From RBG-13-51-18 sp050014095 (lineage in GTDB: Bacteria > Chloroflexota > Dehalococcoidia > Dehalococcoidales > RBG-16-60-22), in NCBI GenBank assembly GCA_050014095.1, contig JBEKDZ010000002.1, positions 1 through 64,000 on the forward strand: DNA of 64,000 nucleotides. Reading direction: 5' to 3'. Shown piece after piece: positions 24,435 through 31,623 of this stretch. The notes under the pieces are model-generated. The model searched no databases and had not been told where the DNA came from. It was given only the letters and a program-made list of their open reading frames with translations. Position 1 is the first letter of the stretch, and every line of letters begins with the position of its first letter. The translations under genes and the position numbers were made by a program.

Positions 24435-24460
24435 CCGTCTTAAAAGACGGTTTTTTATTT
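24435..24460 (+). terminator. intrinsic terminator in the ilvD leader
   Basis: A 7-bp stem, CCGTCTT/AAGACGG (24435-24441 and 24444-24450), is followed by TTTTTTATTTT. The arms nearly touch, so the real loop is probably TAAA on a 6-bp stem. It lies between the promoter and ilvD, so it is either an attenuator or the end of a ~50-nt RNA. Confidence 0.75.
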
Positions 24461-24523
24461 TAAGTATCAAGTAACAAGTGGAGTAGAGGGTTTGATACTT
24501 GGCAGTTGGTACTTGTTACTTAC
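24461..24523. repeat. AAGTATCAAGTAACAAGT inverted repeat, copy 2
   Basis: The left arm is aagtatcaagtaacaagt and the right region contains tttgatactt and tacttgttacttact, giving an imperfect palindrome of about 63 bp. It fills the space between the leader terminator and the ilvD ribosome-binding site. Confidence 0.65.
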
Positions 24524-24540
24524 TCGAAAGAGGTAGAAAT

Positions 24541-26196
24541 ATGAAAAGCGACGCTATTAAAAAAGGTGTGGAAAGAGCTCCCCACCGCTCCCTCCTTTAC
24601 GCGCTGGGCTGTACCAAAGAAGATATCGGCAAACCGTTCATTGGCATCGTCAACAGCTATACGGACATCGTCCCCGGTCATGCCCACCTGCGTCAAATAG
24701 CCGAAGCGGTCAAGGAAGGCGTGCGCGCCGCCGGCGGCGTTCCCTTTGAGTTTAGTACCATAGCCGTTTGCGACGGCATCGCCATGAACCATGCCGGTAT
24801 GAAATATAGCCTCCCCAGTCGTGAGCTTATCGCGGACTCCGTGGAGATTATGGCGGAGGCTCATGCCTTCGATGCGTTGGTTTTCATCCCCAACTGCGAT
24901 AAAATCGTCCCCGGCATGTTAATGGCTGCCATAAGACTTAATCTGCCCGCCATTTTCATCAGCGGCGGTCCCATGCTGGCTGGCAATCTGGACGGCAAGA
25001 AAATCGACCTTAATACCGTCTTTGAAGGCGTGGGCGCTTATGCCGCCGGTAAAATGACCCAAGCGGAGTTGGAGAAGATAGAGCAGCAGGCATGCCCCGG
25101 CTGCGGCAGCTGCGCCGGTATGTTCACTGCCAACACGATGAACTGCCTCACCGAGGTTTTGGGTATGGGTTTGCCTGGTAACGGCACCATTCCTGCTGTG
25201 GATGCCCGCCGTCGCGCTTTAGCCAGGAAAGCCGGCGAGCAGGTGCTCAAGCTGCTGGCGCAGGATATCCGACCCCGCAGCATCATTAATGCCGACGCTA
25301 TCTTTAATGCTTTTACCGTGGATATGGCTTTGGGCGGCAGCAGCAACTCGGTGCTGCACCTCATGGCTATCGCCAACGAGGCGGGTATTGATTTTAAACT
25401 GGCAATGGTTAATGAAATCGGCCAGCATACGCCGTATCTCTGCAGTCTGCGTCCCGCCGGACCCTACCAAATCGAGGCGTTGGATGCTGCCGGCGGCATT
25501 CCCGCCGTGATGAATGAGGTGAAAAGCCTGCTTAAACTAAAATCGAAGACTGTCACCGGTAAAACTATTGGCGATAATATCTCCGGTGTGAAAAACCTGA
25601 ATCCGGAAGTCATCCGCCCGATGAAAAACGCCCATTCTCCTACCGGTGGACTTGTCCTGCTCTTCGGCAACCTAGCTCCCGAGGGAGCAGCGGTGAAGAA
25701 AGCGGCCGTAGCTCCAGAAATGATGAAACACCGTGGCCCCGCCCGCGTTTTCGACTCCGAGGAGGAGGCGACTAAAGCCATTATGGGCAAGAAAATCAAG
25801 CCCGGCGATGTGCTAGTCATCCGCTACGAAGGACCCAAAGGCGGTCCCGGCATGCGCGAGATGCTGACGCCTACCTCGTTGATTACCGGCATCGGACTGG
25901 AAAAAGAAGTGGCTTTGATTACGGATGGTCGTTTTTCCGGCGCCACCCGAGGCGCTTCCATCGGTCATGTTTCACCGGAAGCGGCGTCCCGGGGACCTAT
26001 CGCCGCGGTTAAAGAAGGGGATATGATAAATATTGATATCCCCGGGCATAAGCTCGATGTTGAGCTAACCGATAAAGAAATCTCCGACCGCCTGGCTAAA
26101 CTGCCTGCGTTCCAGCCGAGGATAAAGACGGGTTACCTCGCCCGTTATACGGAAAAAGTGACCTCGGCCAGCAACGGGGCAGTGTTCAAAAAGTAA
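24541..26196 (+). CDS. ilvD: dihydroxy-acid dehydratase
   Basis: The enzyme dehydrates 2,3-dihydroxy-isovalerate and -methylvalerate to the 2-oxo acids for valine/leucine and isoleucine. At 551 residues it is full length. The Fe-S cysteines appear in PNCDKIVPGM and CPGCGSCAGMFTANTMN, and the C-terminal domain has TDGRFSGATRG. ATG 24541 is chosen because GAGGT lies 8 nt upstream and the family usually begins here. A frame extension to 24499 would start inside the repeat. It heads ilvD-smORF-ilvB-ilvN. Confidence 0.97.
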   Translation: MKSDAIKKGVERAPHRSLLYALGCTKEDIGKPFIGIVNSYTDIVPGHAHLRQIAEAVKEGVRAAGGVPFEFSTIAVCDGIAMNHAGMKYSLPSRELIADSVEIMAEAHAFDALVFIPNCDKIVPGMLMAAIRLNLPAIFISGGPMLAGNLDGKKIDLNTVFEGVGAYAAGKMTQAELEKIEQQACPGCGSCAGMFTANTMNCLTEVLGMGLPGNGTIPAVDARRRALARKAGEQVLKLLAQDIRPRSIINADAIFNAFTVDMALGGSSNSVLHLMAIANEAGIDFKLAMVNEIGQHTPYLCSLRPAGPYQIEALDAAGGIPAVMNEVKSLLKLKSKTVTGKTIGDNISGVKNLNPEVIRPMKNAHSPTGGLVLLFGNLAPEGAAVKKAAVAPEMMKHRGPARVFDSEEEATKAIMGKKIKPGDVLVIRYEGPKGGPGMREMLTPTSLITGIGLEKEVALITDGRFSGATRGASIGHVSPEAASRGPIAAVKEGDMINIDIPGHKLDVELTDKEISDRLAKLPAFQPRIKTGYLARYTEKVTSASNGAVFKK

Positions 26197-26212
26197 TGAG
26201 AGGAAAGAACGA

Positions 26213-26344
26213 ATGGTAAGAACTCAAGGGATGGCTAAAGAGGGGAAAGAAGAATTAAAAAAAGTGCTATCAGTTGATAAAAGGGGACAAGTAGGCTTAA
26301 AAAGGTCTATTAGCAAAACCAAACGAAGGCCTAAAATAAAGTGA
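26213..26344 (+). CDS. small lysine/arginine-rich protein between ilvD and ilvB
   Basis: This 43-codon frame encodes a highly basic peptide with many Lys and Arg and no hydrophobic segment. GAGAGGAAAG lies just before the ATG, and its stop is 12 bp before ilvB. No homologue comes to mind. Placement and the ribosome-binding site suggest it may be translated, but with this length chance cannot be excluded. Another small basic frame with similar composition is at 54041-54163. Confidence 0.4.
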   Translation: MVRTQGMAKEGKEELKKVLSVDKRGQVGLKRSISKTKRRPKIK

Positions 26345-26356
26345 AGGATGGGCTTT

Positions 26357-28066
26357 ATGAAAAAAACTGGTGCCCAAATTTTATGTGAAAGTTTAATCGC
26401 CGAGGGAGTGGACGTTATGTTCGGCTTCCCGGGCGGTGTTTTATTGCCCTTCTATGATACTTTACCGCAGTACCCGCAAATACGGCATATCCTCGTCCGC
26501 CATGAGCAGGGAGCTGCCCATGCTGCCGATGGCTATGCCCGTGCCACCGGCAAGGTGGGCGTTTGCATGGCTACCTCCGGTCCGGGCGCTACCAACCTCG
26601 TCACCGGCATCGCCAATGCCTATCTGGACTCTGTACCGATGGTGGCTTTAACTGGCCAGGTGGTCAGGGCACAAATTGGCAAGGATGCCTTCCAGGAGAT
26701 TGATATTACCGGTATTACTCTGCCCATCACCAAACACAGCTACGTGGCGATGGATACTGCCGCGCTGGCTAAAATCGTTAAAGAGGCTTTTTATATCGCT
26801 CGTACTGGCAGACCAGGCCCCGTGCTTATCGATATACCCAAAGACGTGTTTACGGACCAGGCGGAGTTTGTCTATCCGGATAAGGTAGACCTGCCTGGCT
26901 ATAAGGTGCCTACCTATGGCCATCCCACCCAGCTCAAGAACGCGGCGAAGCTGATTAATGAAGCTAAACAGCCGCTAATCATCGCCGGCAGAGGCGTCAT
27001 TATCTCCGGTGCCAGCGCCGAGCTTAAAGAGCTTGCCGAGAGGGCGCAGATACCGGTTATCACCACGCTGCTTGGCATCGGCTGCTTCCCGGAAAGCCAC
27101 GTTTTAAGCTACGGCATGGCGGGGATGCACGGCACCGGCTACGCTAATAAAGCCCTCGAAAACTGCGACCTGCTTATTGCCATCGGCATGAGGTTCGACG
27201 ACCGCGTGACCGGCAAGGTGAGCGCCTTTGCGCCTAACGCTAAGATTATCCATATTGATTTAGACCCCGCAGAAATTGGCAAAAACGTTAATGTCGATAT
27301 CCCTATCGTCGGTGATGTTGGCGTGGTGCTGCATGCAATGCATAAGATGATAGAAAACAATAGCCACATCGAATGGATAGGGCAACTTGACGAATGGCGT
27401 AAGCAACACCCGATGCTGGATATACAGGATGGCGATAAGCTCTTGCCGCAGCGTATTGTCCGTGAGCTATATGAAGCCACTAAAGGCGATGCCATCGTGG
27501 TCACCGGCGTCGGTCAACATCAGATGTGGGCGGCACAACACTATTTCTTCAATAACCCGGATAGCTTTATCTCTTCCGGCGGCTTAGGCGCGATGGGCTT
27601 TGGCTTGCCGGCGGCAATGGGCGCTAAGGTTGGCCGACCGGAAAAGATGGTCTGGCTCATTGATGGCGACGGCAGCTTCCAGATGACGATTCAGGAGCTG
27701 GCAACCCTCGTACAGGATGATATCGACGTCAAAATCGCGATTATAAATAACGGCTATCTCGGCATGGTCAGGCAGTGGCAGGACCTTTTCTATCAGAAAA
27801 ACTATGTCGCCACCCCCCTCTCCTGCCCCGATTTCGTCAAAATCGCTGAGGCTTATTGCATCCCCGGCTTGCAGGTAACCAAGCGTGAAGAAATCAAACC
27901 GGCCATCGAAAAAGCCATGAAGCATAAGGGCCCGTTTTTGCTCAACTTTATGGTGGAGCCGGAGGAAAACGTTTATCCTATGGTGCCGCCCGGCGCTTCC
28001 AATATCGAGTTTATCGAGCAGCCGAAGAAAGAGGTGTCCACATGGCCACGACGAAGCATACGTTAG
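26357..28066 (+). CDS. ilvB: acetolactate synthase, large subunit
   Basis: This thiamine-diphosphate enzyme condenses two pyruvates, or pyruvate and 2-oxobutyrate, for valine/leucine or isoleucine. At 569 residues it is typical. It has the catalytic glutamate segment RHEQGAAHAADGYAR (about 48-62), a central FAD-fold domain (about 190-330) and the ThDP motif GDGSFQMTIQEL...INN (about 435-465). I favour ATG 26357, with AAGGA at good spacing. The in-frame ATG at 26348 sits too close to its AAGG. Its end overlaps ilvN by 25 bp. Confidence 0.96.
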   Translation: MKKTGAQILCESLIAEGVDVMFGFPGGVLLPFYDTLPQYPQIRHILVRHEQGAAHAADGYARATGKVGVCMATSGPGATNLVTGIANAYLDSVPMVALTGQVVRAQIGKDAFQEIDITGITLPITKHSYVAMDTAALAKIVKEAFYIARTGRPGPVLIDIPKDVFTDQAEFVYPDKVDLPGYKVPTYGHPTQLKNAAKLINEAKQPLIIAGRGVIISGASAELKELAERAQIPVITTLLGIGCFPESHVLSYGMAGMHGTGYANKALENCDLLIAIGMRFDDRVTGKVSAFAPNAKIIHIDLDPAEIGKNVNVDIPIVGDVGVVLHAMHKMIENNSHIEWIGQLDEWRKQHPMLDIQDGDKLLPQRIVRELYEATKGDAIVVTGVGQHQMWAAQHYFFNNPDSFISSGGLGAMGFGLPAAMGAKVGRPEKMVWLIDGDGSFQMTIQELATLVQDDIDVKIAIINNGYLGMVRQWQDLFYQKNYVATPLSCPDFVKIAEAYCIPGLQVTKREEIKPAIEKAMKHKGPFLLNFMVEPEENVYPMVPPGASNIEFIEQPKKEVSTWPRRSIR

Positions 28067-28584
28067 TAGCTATTGTCCAGGATAAACCCGGTGTCCTTAA
28101 CCGTGTGGTGAGCATGTTCCGCCGCCGGGGTTTCAATATCGATAGCATCGCCGTCGGGCATAGCGAGGTACCTCATCTCTCACGCGTTACCATTATCGTC
28201 AACGGCACTACCGCCACGGTCGAGCAGGTTAGAAAGCAGCTCGATAAACTTATCGACGTTGTCAAGATTTTCGATATTACCGGCGAAAAGCTCACCGGTC
28301 GGGAGCTGGCGCTCGTTAAAGTGAAAGCCTCCTCCGCCACCCGCAGTGAGATTTTGGAAATTGCTGATATCTTTCGCGCCAATATCGTCGATGTTGCCTC
28401 TGACTCTTTAACGATAGAAATAACCGGCGACGAAGACAAAATAGAGTCTATGCTTAAACTCCTGCGCGGCTTCGGCGTCAAGGAAATCGCCCGCACCGGC
28501 CGCGTCGCCATGGTCCGGGGGGCTTTAGGTGCCCCGCCCCCGGAAGAAAGACCTGCCCGCACCCACGCCAAAAAACAGGCGTAG
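28042..28584 (+). CDS. ilvN: acetolactate synthase, small regulatory subunit
   Basis: This subunit confers valine feedback control on IlvB. At 180 residues it has an N-terminal ACT domain (about 4-75, DKPGVLNRVVSMFRRRGFNI shown as 14-33) and the IlvN C-terminal domain (about 85-165). The last ~15 residues are a basic, low-complexity tail. GAAAGAGG lies before the ATG inside the ilvB end. It closes the ilvD-ilvB-ilvN cluster and converges on the receiver gene with no clear terminator. Confidence 0.95.
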   Translation: MATTKHTLVAIVQDKPGVLNRVVSMFRRRGFNIDSIAVGHSEVPHLSRVTIIVNGTTATVEQVRKQLDKLIDVVKIFDITGEKLTGRELALVKVKASSATRSEILEIADIFRANIVDVASDSLTIEITGDEDKIESMLKLLRGFGVKEIARTGRVAMVRGALGAPPPEERPARTHAKKQA

Positions 28585-28624
28585 TTTATGGTCTGTTATT
28601 AGAAACCTTATCCCTTTGCCCTTT

Positions 28625-29011
28625 TTAATGCTTCTTTAGCGTACGGGCAATAGATTTTTTTAAAACTTCAGCGCTTAGCGGTTTAACTAGATAGTCGGCA
28701 GCTCCCATCTCCAGAGCCTGGCTTTTAAAAACAGAGTCAGCTGATGCCGTAAATACAACGACGGGAATATCAGCTAACGCCGGCGTATTCTTTAATTCCT
28801 TAAGCACCGCCCAGCCGTAACGGTAAGGCAATCTGATGTCGAGTATAATAACATCGATGTGGTTTTGCTTGGCAATTTTTATCCCTTCGTTTCCGTCTGC
28901 TACCTGTAAGGTATGGTAACCTTCAGCCTCCAGAACCCAGCATATGAACCGGCGCAGATCGGTCTCATCTTCTATTATTAGCGCTGTCTTTGTCTGGCTC
29001 TTTTTCGGCAT
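28625..29011 (-). CDS. single-domain response regulator (receiver only)
   Basis: This 128-residue CheY-like receiver has the acidic pocket E14/D15, the phospho-acceptor D58 in VIILDIRLP, T88 and K110 in YLVKP. There is no DNA-binding or enzymatic output domain, so it must act by binding a partner or relaying phosphate. It overlaps the end of the upstream sensor kinase gene by 47 bp, so the two form a pair. It lies between two branched-chain amino acid clusters but on the opposite strand. Confidence 0.9.
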   Translation of the reverse strand: MPKKSQTKTALIIEDETDLRRFICWVLEAEGYHTLQVADGNEGIKIAKQNHIDVIILDIRLPYRYGWAVLKELKNTPALADIPVVVFTASADSVFKSQALEMGAADYLVKPLSAEVLKKSIARTLKKH

Positions 29012-31061
29012 GTTGCCTTCCCTTACCTCTGTTTTTTAACGGGATTGTAAAATAGAACGTGCTCCCTTGACCAACCTGGCTTTCTACCCAGATTCGGCCT
29101 CCGTGTGCTCCCACCAGTGCCTTGCACAGGCTCAAGCCCAGGCCAAGTCCTCCCGGGTCTTTTCCCAGCCTCTGCTCGATGCGGTACATGCGGTCGAATA
29201 TCTTATCTATTTCGTCCGCGGGTATCCCTTGCCCTTGGTCGGCAACGCTTACCAGCAATTCTTCTGCTTTTACCTCCGCCCGCACTGTTATTTGCGTCCC
29301 TTTGGGTGAATATTTTATAGCGTTATCCAGCAAGTTATCTATCACCTGCCGCAAACGCCTGGCGTCTCCCATAAGCTTAGGAAGACGGCGGTTTATTCCG
29401 ACTTTAAATTTGTATTTTGGTGACCTTAGTTTTGCTTCCGATACCGCTACTGAAAAGATATCGCTTGGTTTAACTGCCTCCAAGTTTAGCCTGAACAAAC
29501 CGGCATCCAATCTGGACATATCCAGCAGGTGTTCGATTAGCTCTGTCAGACGGTCGGTAGAACGGTCTATCGCCTCCAGCGACTCCCGTTTTTGCTCACT
29601 AGCAAGCCTGCGGTTATACATCAGCAGTAAACTGGCATATCCCTTGATGCTGGCTAGCGGCGTGCGCAGCTCGTGTGATACTGTAGATAGTAAATTTGTC
29701 TTCAGCCTATCCAATTCACGATATTCAATTACTTCACGATGTTCCTCTTCAGCCTGTCTTCGCTCGGTGATATCTTCAATCATCGCTAAAGTGCCGATGA
29801 TGTTTCCCGCCTGGTCTTTGATAGGCGACCCGGTTAATTTCGCGGGAAACTCGCTGCCGTCCTTCCTTTTTAAAATATATTCGTTGTCTTGGTTGGCTAC
29901 GCTTTCGGCTGCTTTGTCATGGTATTCTCCGGCTCTTTCTTGGTCTTTTTTGCCGATAAAATCAAGGTATTTTTTCCCGACTAGCTCCTTCTCGCTAAAG
30001 CCGCTAAACTTTGTGGCTGCCCTGTTTACTTGTAAAATTTTCCCGTCCATATCGGAAACAGCCAGCCCCACCGGGATAGTTTCCAATATCAAACGCAGTC
30101 TTTCTTCGGATTCGCGCAGCTCTTTTTCTGTTTGTTGACGTTTGACGATATCCTCCGCCAGTTCTTTTGTCCTTTTCCTCACCTGGGTTCTTAATATAAA
30201 GGCTCCTCCTCCAAATAATAACGCCACTATTCCGATGCCTATTAACACCCATTCTATCCATTCGGGATTCATAATTTTCTCAATAGGTTTCACCCCGAGC
30301 CACTTATCTAACGATTGGTAATAGATGGAGTCTCCGTTTTCCTTTAGTTCTCTTACATCGTTATCAATTCTCTCAATAAGATACGTCTTTAAGCTCGACT
30401 CTTGCGGAAAAGCGAAGTAAAGAAGAGTCGGTTGGAAAACGATAGGGGTCTCTACAACGTTGAAATTACTTTCGTGACTATAGGCAAAGTCCCTGTTAAC
30501 CACTCCTGCATCAGCTTCTTTTTTGTCCACCAGCTCAAATACCTTAATATAGCTGTCCACGGCGATAAATGTACAATTAATATCAAAAGCCTTGGTAAGT
30601 GTCTTTATACCGTCTGGTCCTTCGAAATTAACGCTGCCCTTTAAAACTGCAATGGTTTTCCCTTGGAGGTCAAGGATGGACTGGATATTGGCCCCGGTTC
30701 TCGCATACACTCTTGACCAGCTCTCATATACGGTTTCTCTTGAAAAATCGAATATTTTAGCTCTGTCTTCCGTATAGGCTACATCCGGCACTATGTCTAT
30801 TTCGTTTTTCTCTAACATTTCCAGGCATTGAGACAAGGTGCCAGGTACATATTCTATCTCCCACCCTTCTTTAGATGCGATATAGCTTATAATGTCCGGC
30901 CAGAATCCTGATACGTTACCTGTATTATCGGTGAATATTTCAGGTTGGTTCTCATATATGCCCACTTTTACTACGACAGCGTCGTCTGCCGAGGCCACGC
31001 TACAGACTCCAGCAATATAAAATAGTGTCAAACCCAGCAATAGTATTATTATTTTTTTCAT
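28965..31061 (-). CDS. sensor histidine kinase with extracytoplasmic solute-binding domain
   Basis: This 698-residue membrane kinase begins with a signal peptide (1-25) and a type 3 extracellular solute-binding domain (about 30-255), which in this family binds amino acids or related small molecules. One membrane span (about 270-290) and a coiled coil follow. Then come a PAS domain (about 317-435), a HisKA domain with the phospho-accepting His463 (SHELRTPLASIKG) and an HATPase_c domain with N box NLLDNAIKYSP (about 576) and G boxes DQGQGIP and GLGLGLSLC. The layout is reminiscent of BvgS/EvgS but without relay domains. A 34-codon upstream frame overlaps its ATG as ATGA, and a terminator-like hairpin lies within that frame. 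Its partner is the downstream receiver. Confidence 0.92.
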   Translation of the reverse strand: MKKIIILLLGLTLFYIAGVCSVASADDAVVVKVGIYENQPEIFTDNTGNVSGFWPDIISYIASKEGWEIEYVPGTLSQCLEMLEKNEIDIVPDVAYTEDRAKIFDFSRETVYESWSRVYARTGANIQSILDLQGKTIAVLKGSVNFEGPDGIKTLTKAFDINCTFIAVDSYIKVFELVDKKEADAGVVNRDFAYSHESNFNVVETPIVFQPTLLYFAFPQESSLKTYLIERIDNDVRELKENGDSIYYQSLDKWLGVKPIEKIMNPEWIEWVLIGIGIVALLFGGGAFILRTQVRKRTKELAEDIVKRQQTEKELRESEERLRLILETIPVGLAVSDMDGKILQVNRAATKFSGFSEKELVGKKYLDFIGKKDQERAGEYHDKAAESVANQDNEYILKRKDGSEFPAKLTGSPIKDQAGNIIGTLAMIEDITERRQAEEEHREVIEYRELDRLKTNLLSTVSHELRTPLASIKGYASLLLMYNRRLASEQKRESLEAIDRSTDRLTELIEHLLDMSRLDAGLFRLNLEAVKPSDIFSVAVSEAKLRSPKYKFKVGINRRLPKLMGDARRLRQVIDNLLDNAIKYSPKGTQITVRAEVKAEELLVSVADQGQGIPADEIDKIFDRMYRIEQRLGKDPGGLGLGLSLCKALVGAHGGRIWVESQVGQGSTFYFTIPLKNRGKGRQHAEKEPDKDSANNRR

Positions 31062-31162
31062 CTAGTACCTCTCATAGGTATGGTATAGTGCAATTCAGCC
31101 AATAAAAAAGGGCACACATCACTTAATACTGATAAACAGTGATTTTTATGCCCTTGTTTCAT
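31058..31162 (-). CDS. 34-residue upstream frame coupled to the sensor kinase
   Basis: The frame starts at ATG 31160-31162 behind AAGGGGGTG and ends in a TGA that overlaps the kinase ATG as ATGA. The peptide has no recognised similarity and no clear membrane segment. It runs through a terminator-like hairpin, so its translation would be expected to melt that hairpin. It may be a leader peptide rather than a functional protein. Confidence 0.45.
   Translation of the reverse strand: MKQGHKNHCLSVLSDVCPFLLAELHYTIPMRGTR
31104..31155 (-). terminator. terminator-like hairpin in the kinase leader
   Basis: Read on the minus strand, AAGGGCA (31149-31155) pairs with TGCCCTT (31108-31114), and an inner stem ATCACT/AGTGAT (31138-31143 with 31118-31123) is separated by an internal loop. 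TTTTTT-ATT follows. It sits inside the 34-codon upstream frame, between the promoter and the kinase start. Confidence 0.65.
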
Positions 31163-31228
31163 CACCACACCCCCTTGAGTATATTAATAGAGGTGTTAGA
31201 AATTGAATATTCTATTTTTAATAAGTAG

Positions 31229-31256
31229 TCTATATCTGCATTTATACAATTGTCAA
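31229..31256 (-). promoter_or_regulatory. promoter of the kinase-receiver operon
   Basis: On the minus strand there is a perfect TTGACA (31251-31256), a 16-nt spacer and TATAGA (31229-31234, 5 of 6). The transcript would start near 31222 and carry a ~160-nt leader. The rest of the 31260-31450 gap holds only a degenerate trace of the AAGTA/TACTT repeat near 31396-31432. Confidence 0.65.
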
Positions 31257-31453
31257 CGTTGTGGACAGATTGCATATTCTTGGCAATTTTATAAGCATTA
31301 GGGACACTTAGACTTGCCGTTTGTAGCTATTTTTACGCTATTTTCTTTTCAATTACAGCACTCTTGGCAAATTTTTCGAGTTGTAGCTAGATTTGACCCT
31401 TAGTACCTAGTACTTATTACCTATTTTCCATAAAATACCCTAACTTTCCCATA

Positions 31454-31482
31454 TAGACAAATTAACGTAATATCTGTATAAT
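31454..31482 (+). promoter_or_regulatory. promoter of leuA-leuC-leuD-leuB-cimA
   Basis: TAGACA (31454-31459, 5 of 6), a 17-nt spacer and a perfect TATAAT (31477-31482) predict a start near 31490. This leaves a ~134-nt leader before the leuA start codon. Confidence 0.75.
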
Positions 31483-31497
31483 GTATCCTATATAGCC

Positions 31498-31566
31498 ATG
31501 TCGTACGATAACTGTTCCGACTATAAGAGAATTATTCTCATCCTTACCAGCCCCTCTCTGATTTAA
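31498..31566 (+). CDS. putative branched-chain amino acid leader peptide before leuA
   Basis: This 22-codon frame begins about 8 nt after the predicted transcript start, with no ribosome-binding site, and carries the run Ile-Ile-Leu-Ile-Leu plus a terminal Leu-Ile. Its stop lies in the loop of a hairpin with stem CCCCTCTC/GAGAGGGG. A leader rich in the pathway's end products, placed before leuA, is the hallmark of ribosome-mediated attenuation. The evidence here is composition and position only. Confidence 0.5.
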   Translation: MSYDNCSDYKRIILILTSPSLI

Positions 31567-31608
31567 TGAGAGGGGATTAATCGGTTGCACCCCAAAATTT
31601 ATTCTCTT
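31524..31608 (+). promoter_or_regulatory. alternative RNA pairings in the leuA leader
   Basis: TAAGAGAAT (31524-31532) is the exact complement of ATTCTCTTA (31600-31608), which abuts the leuA ribosome-binding site AAGGAGG. The same left segment can instead form a local hairpin, GAGAA/TTCTC (31527-31539). A third, 8-bp hairpin lies at 31551-31575. It has no U run, so control would more likely act on translation than on termination. Confidence 0.4.
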
Positions 31609-31623
31609 AAGGAGGAACATCTA

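Noticed and set aside
24369..24460. T-box leader before ilvD
   Set aside because: The leader is only ~60 nt and has no TGGNACCGCG-type motif or specifier hairpin.
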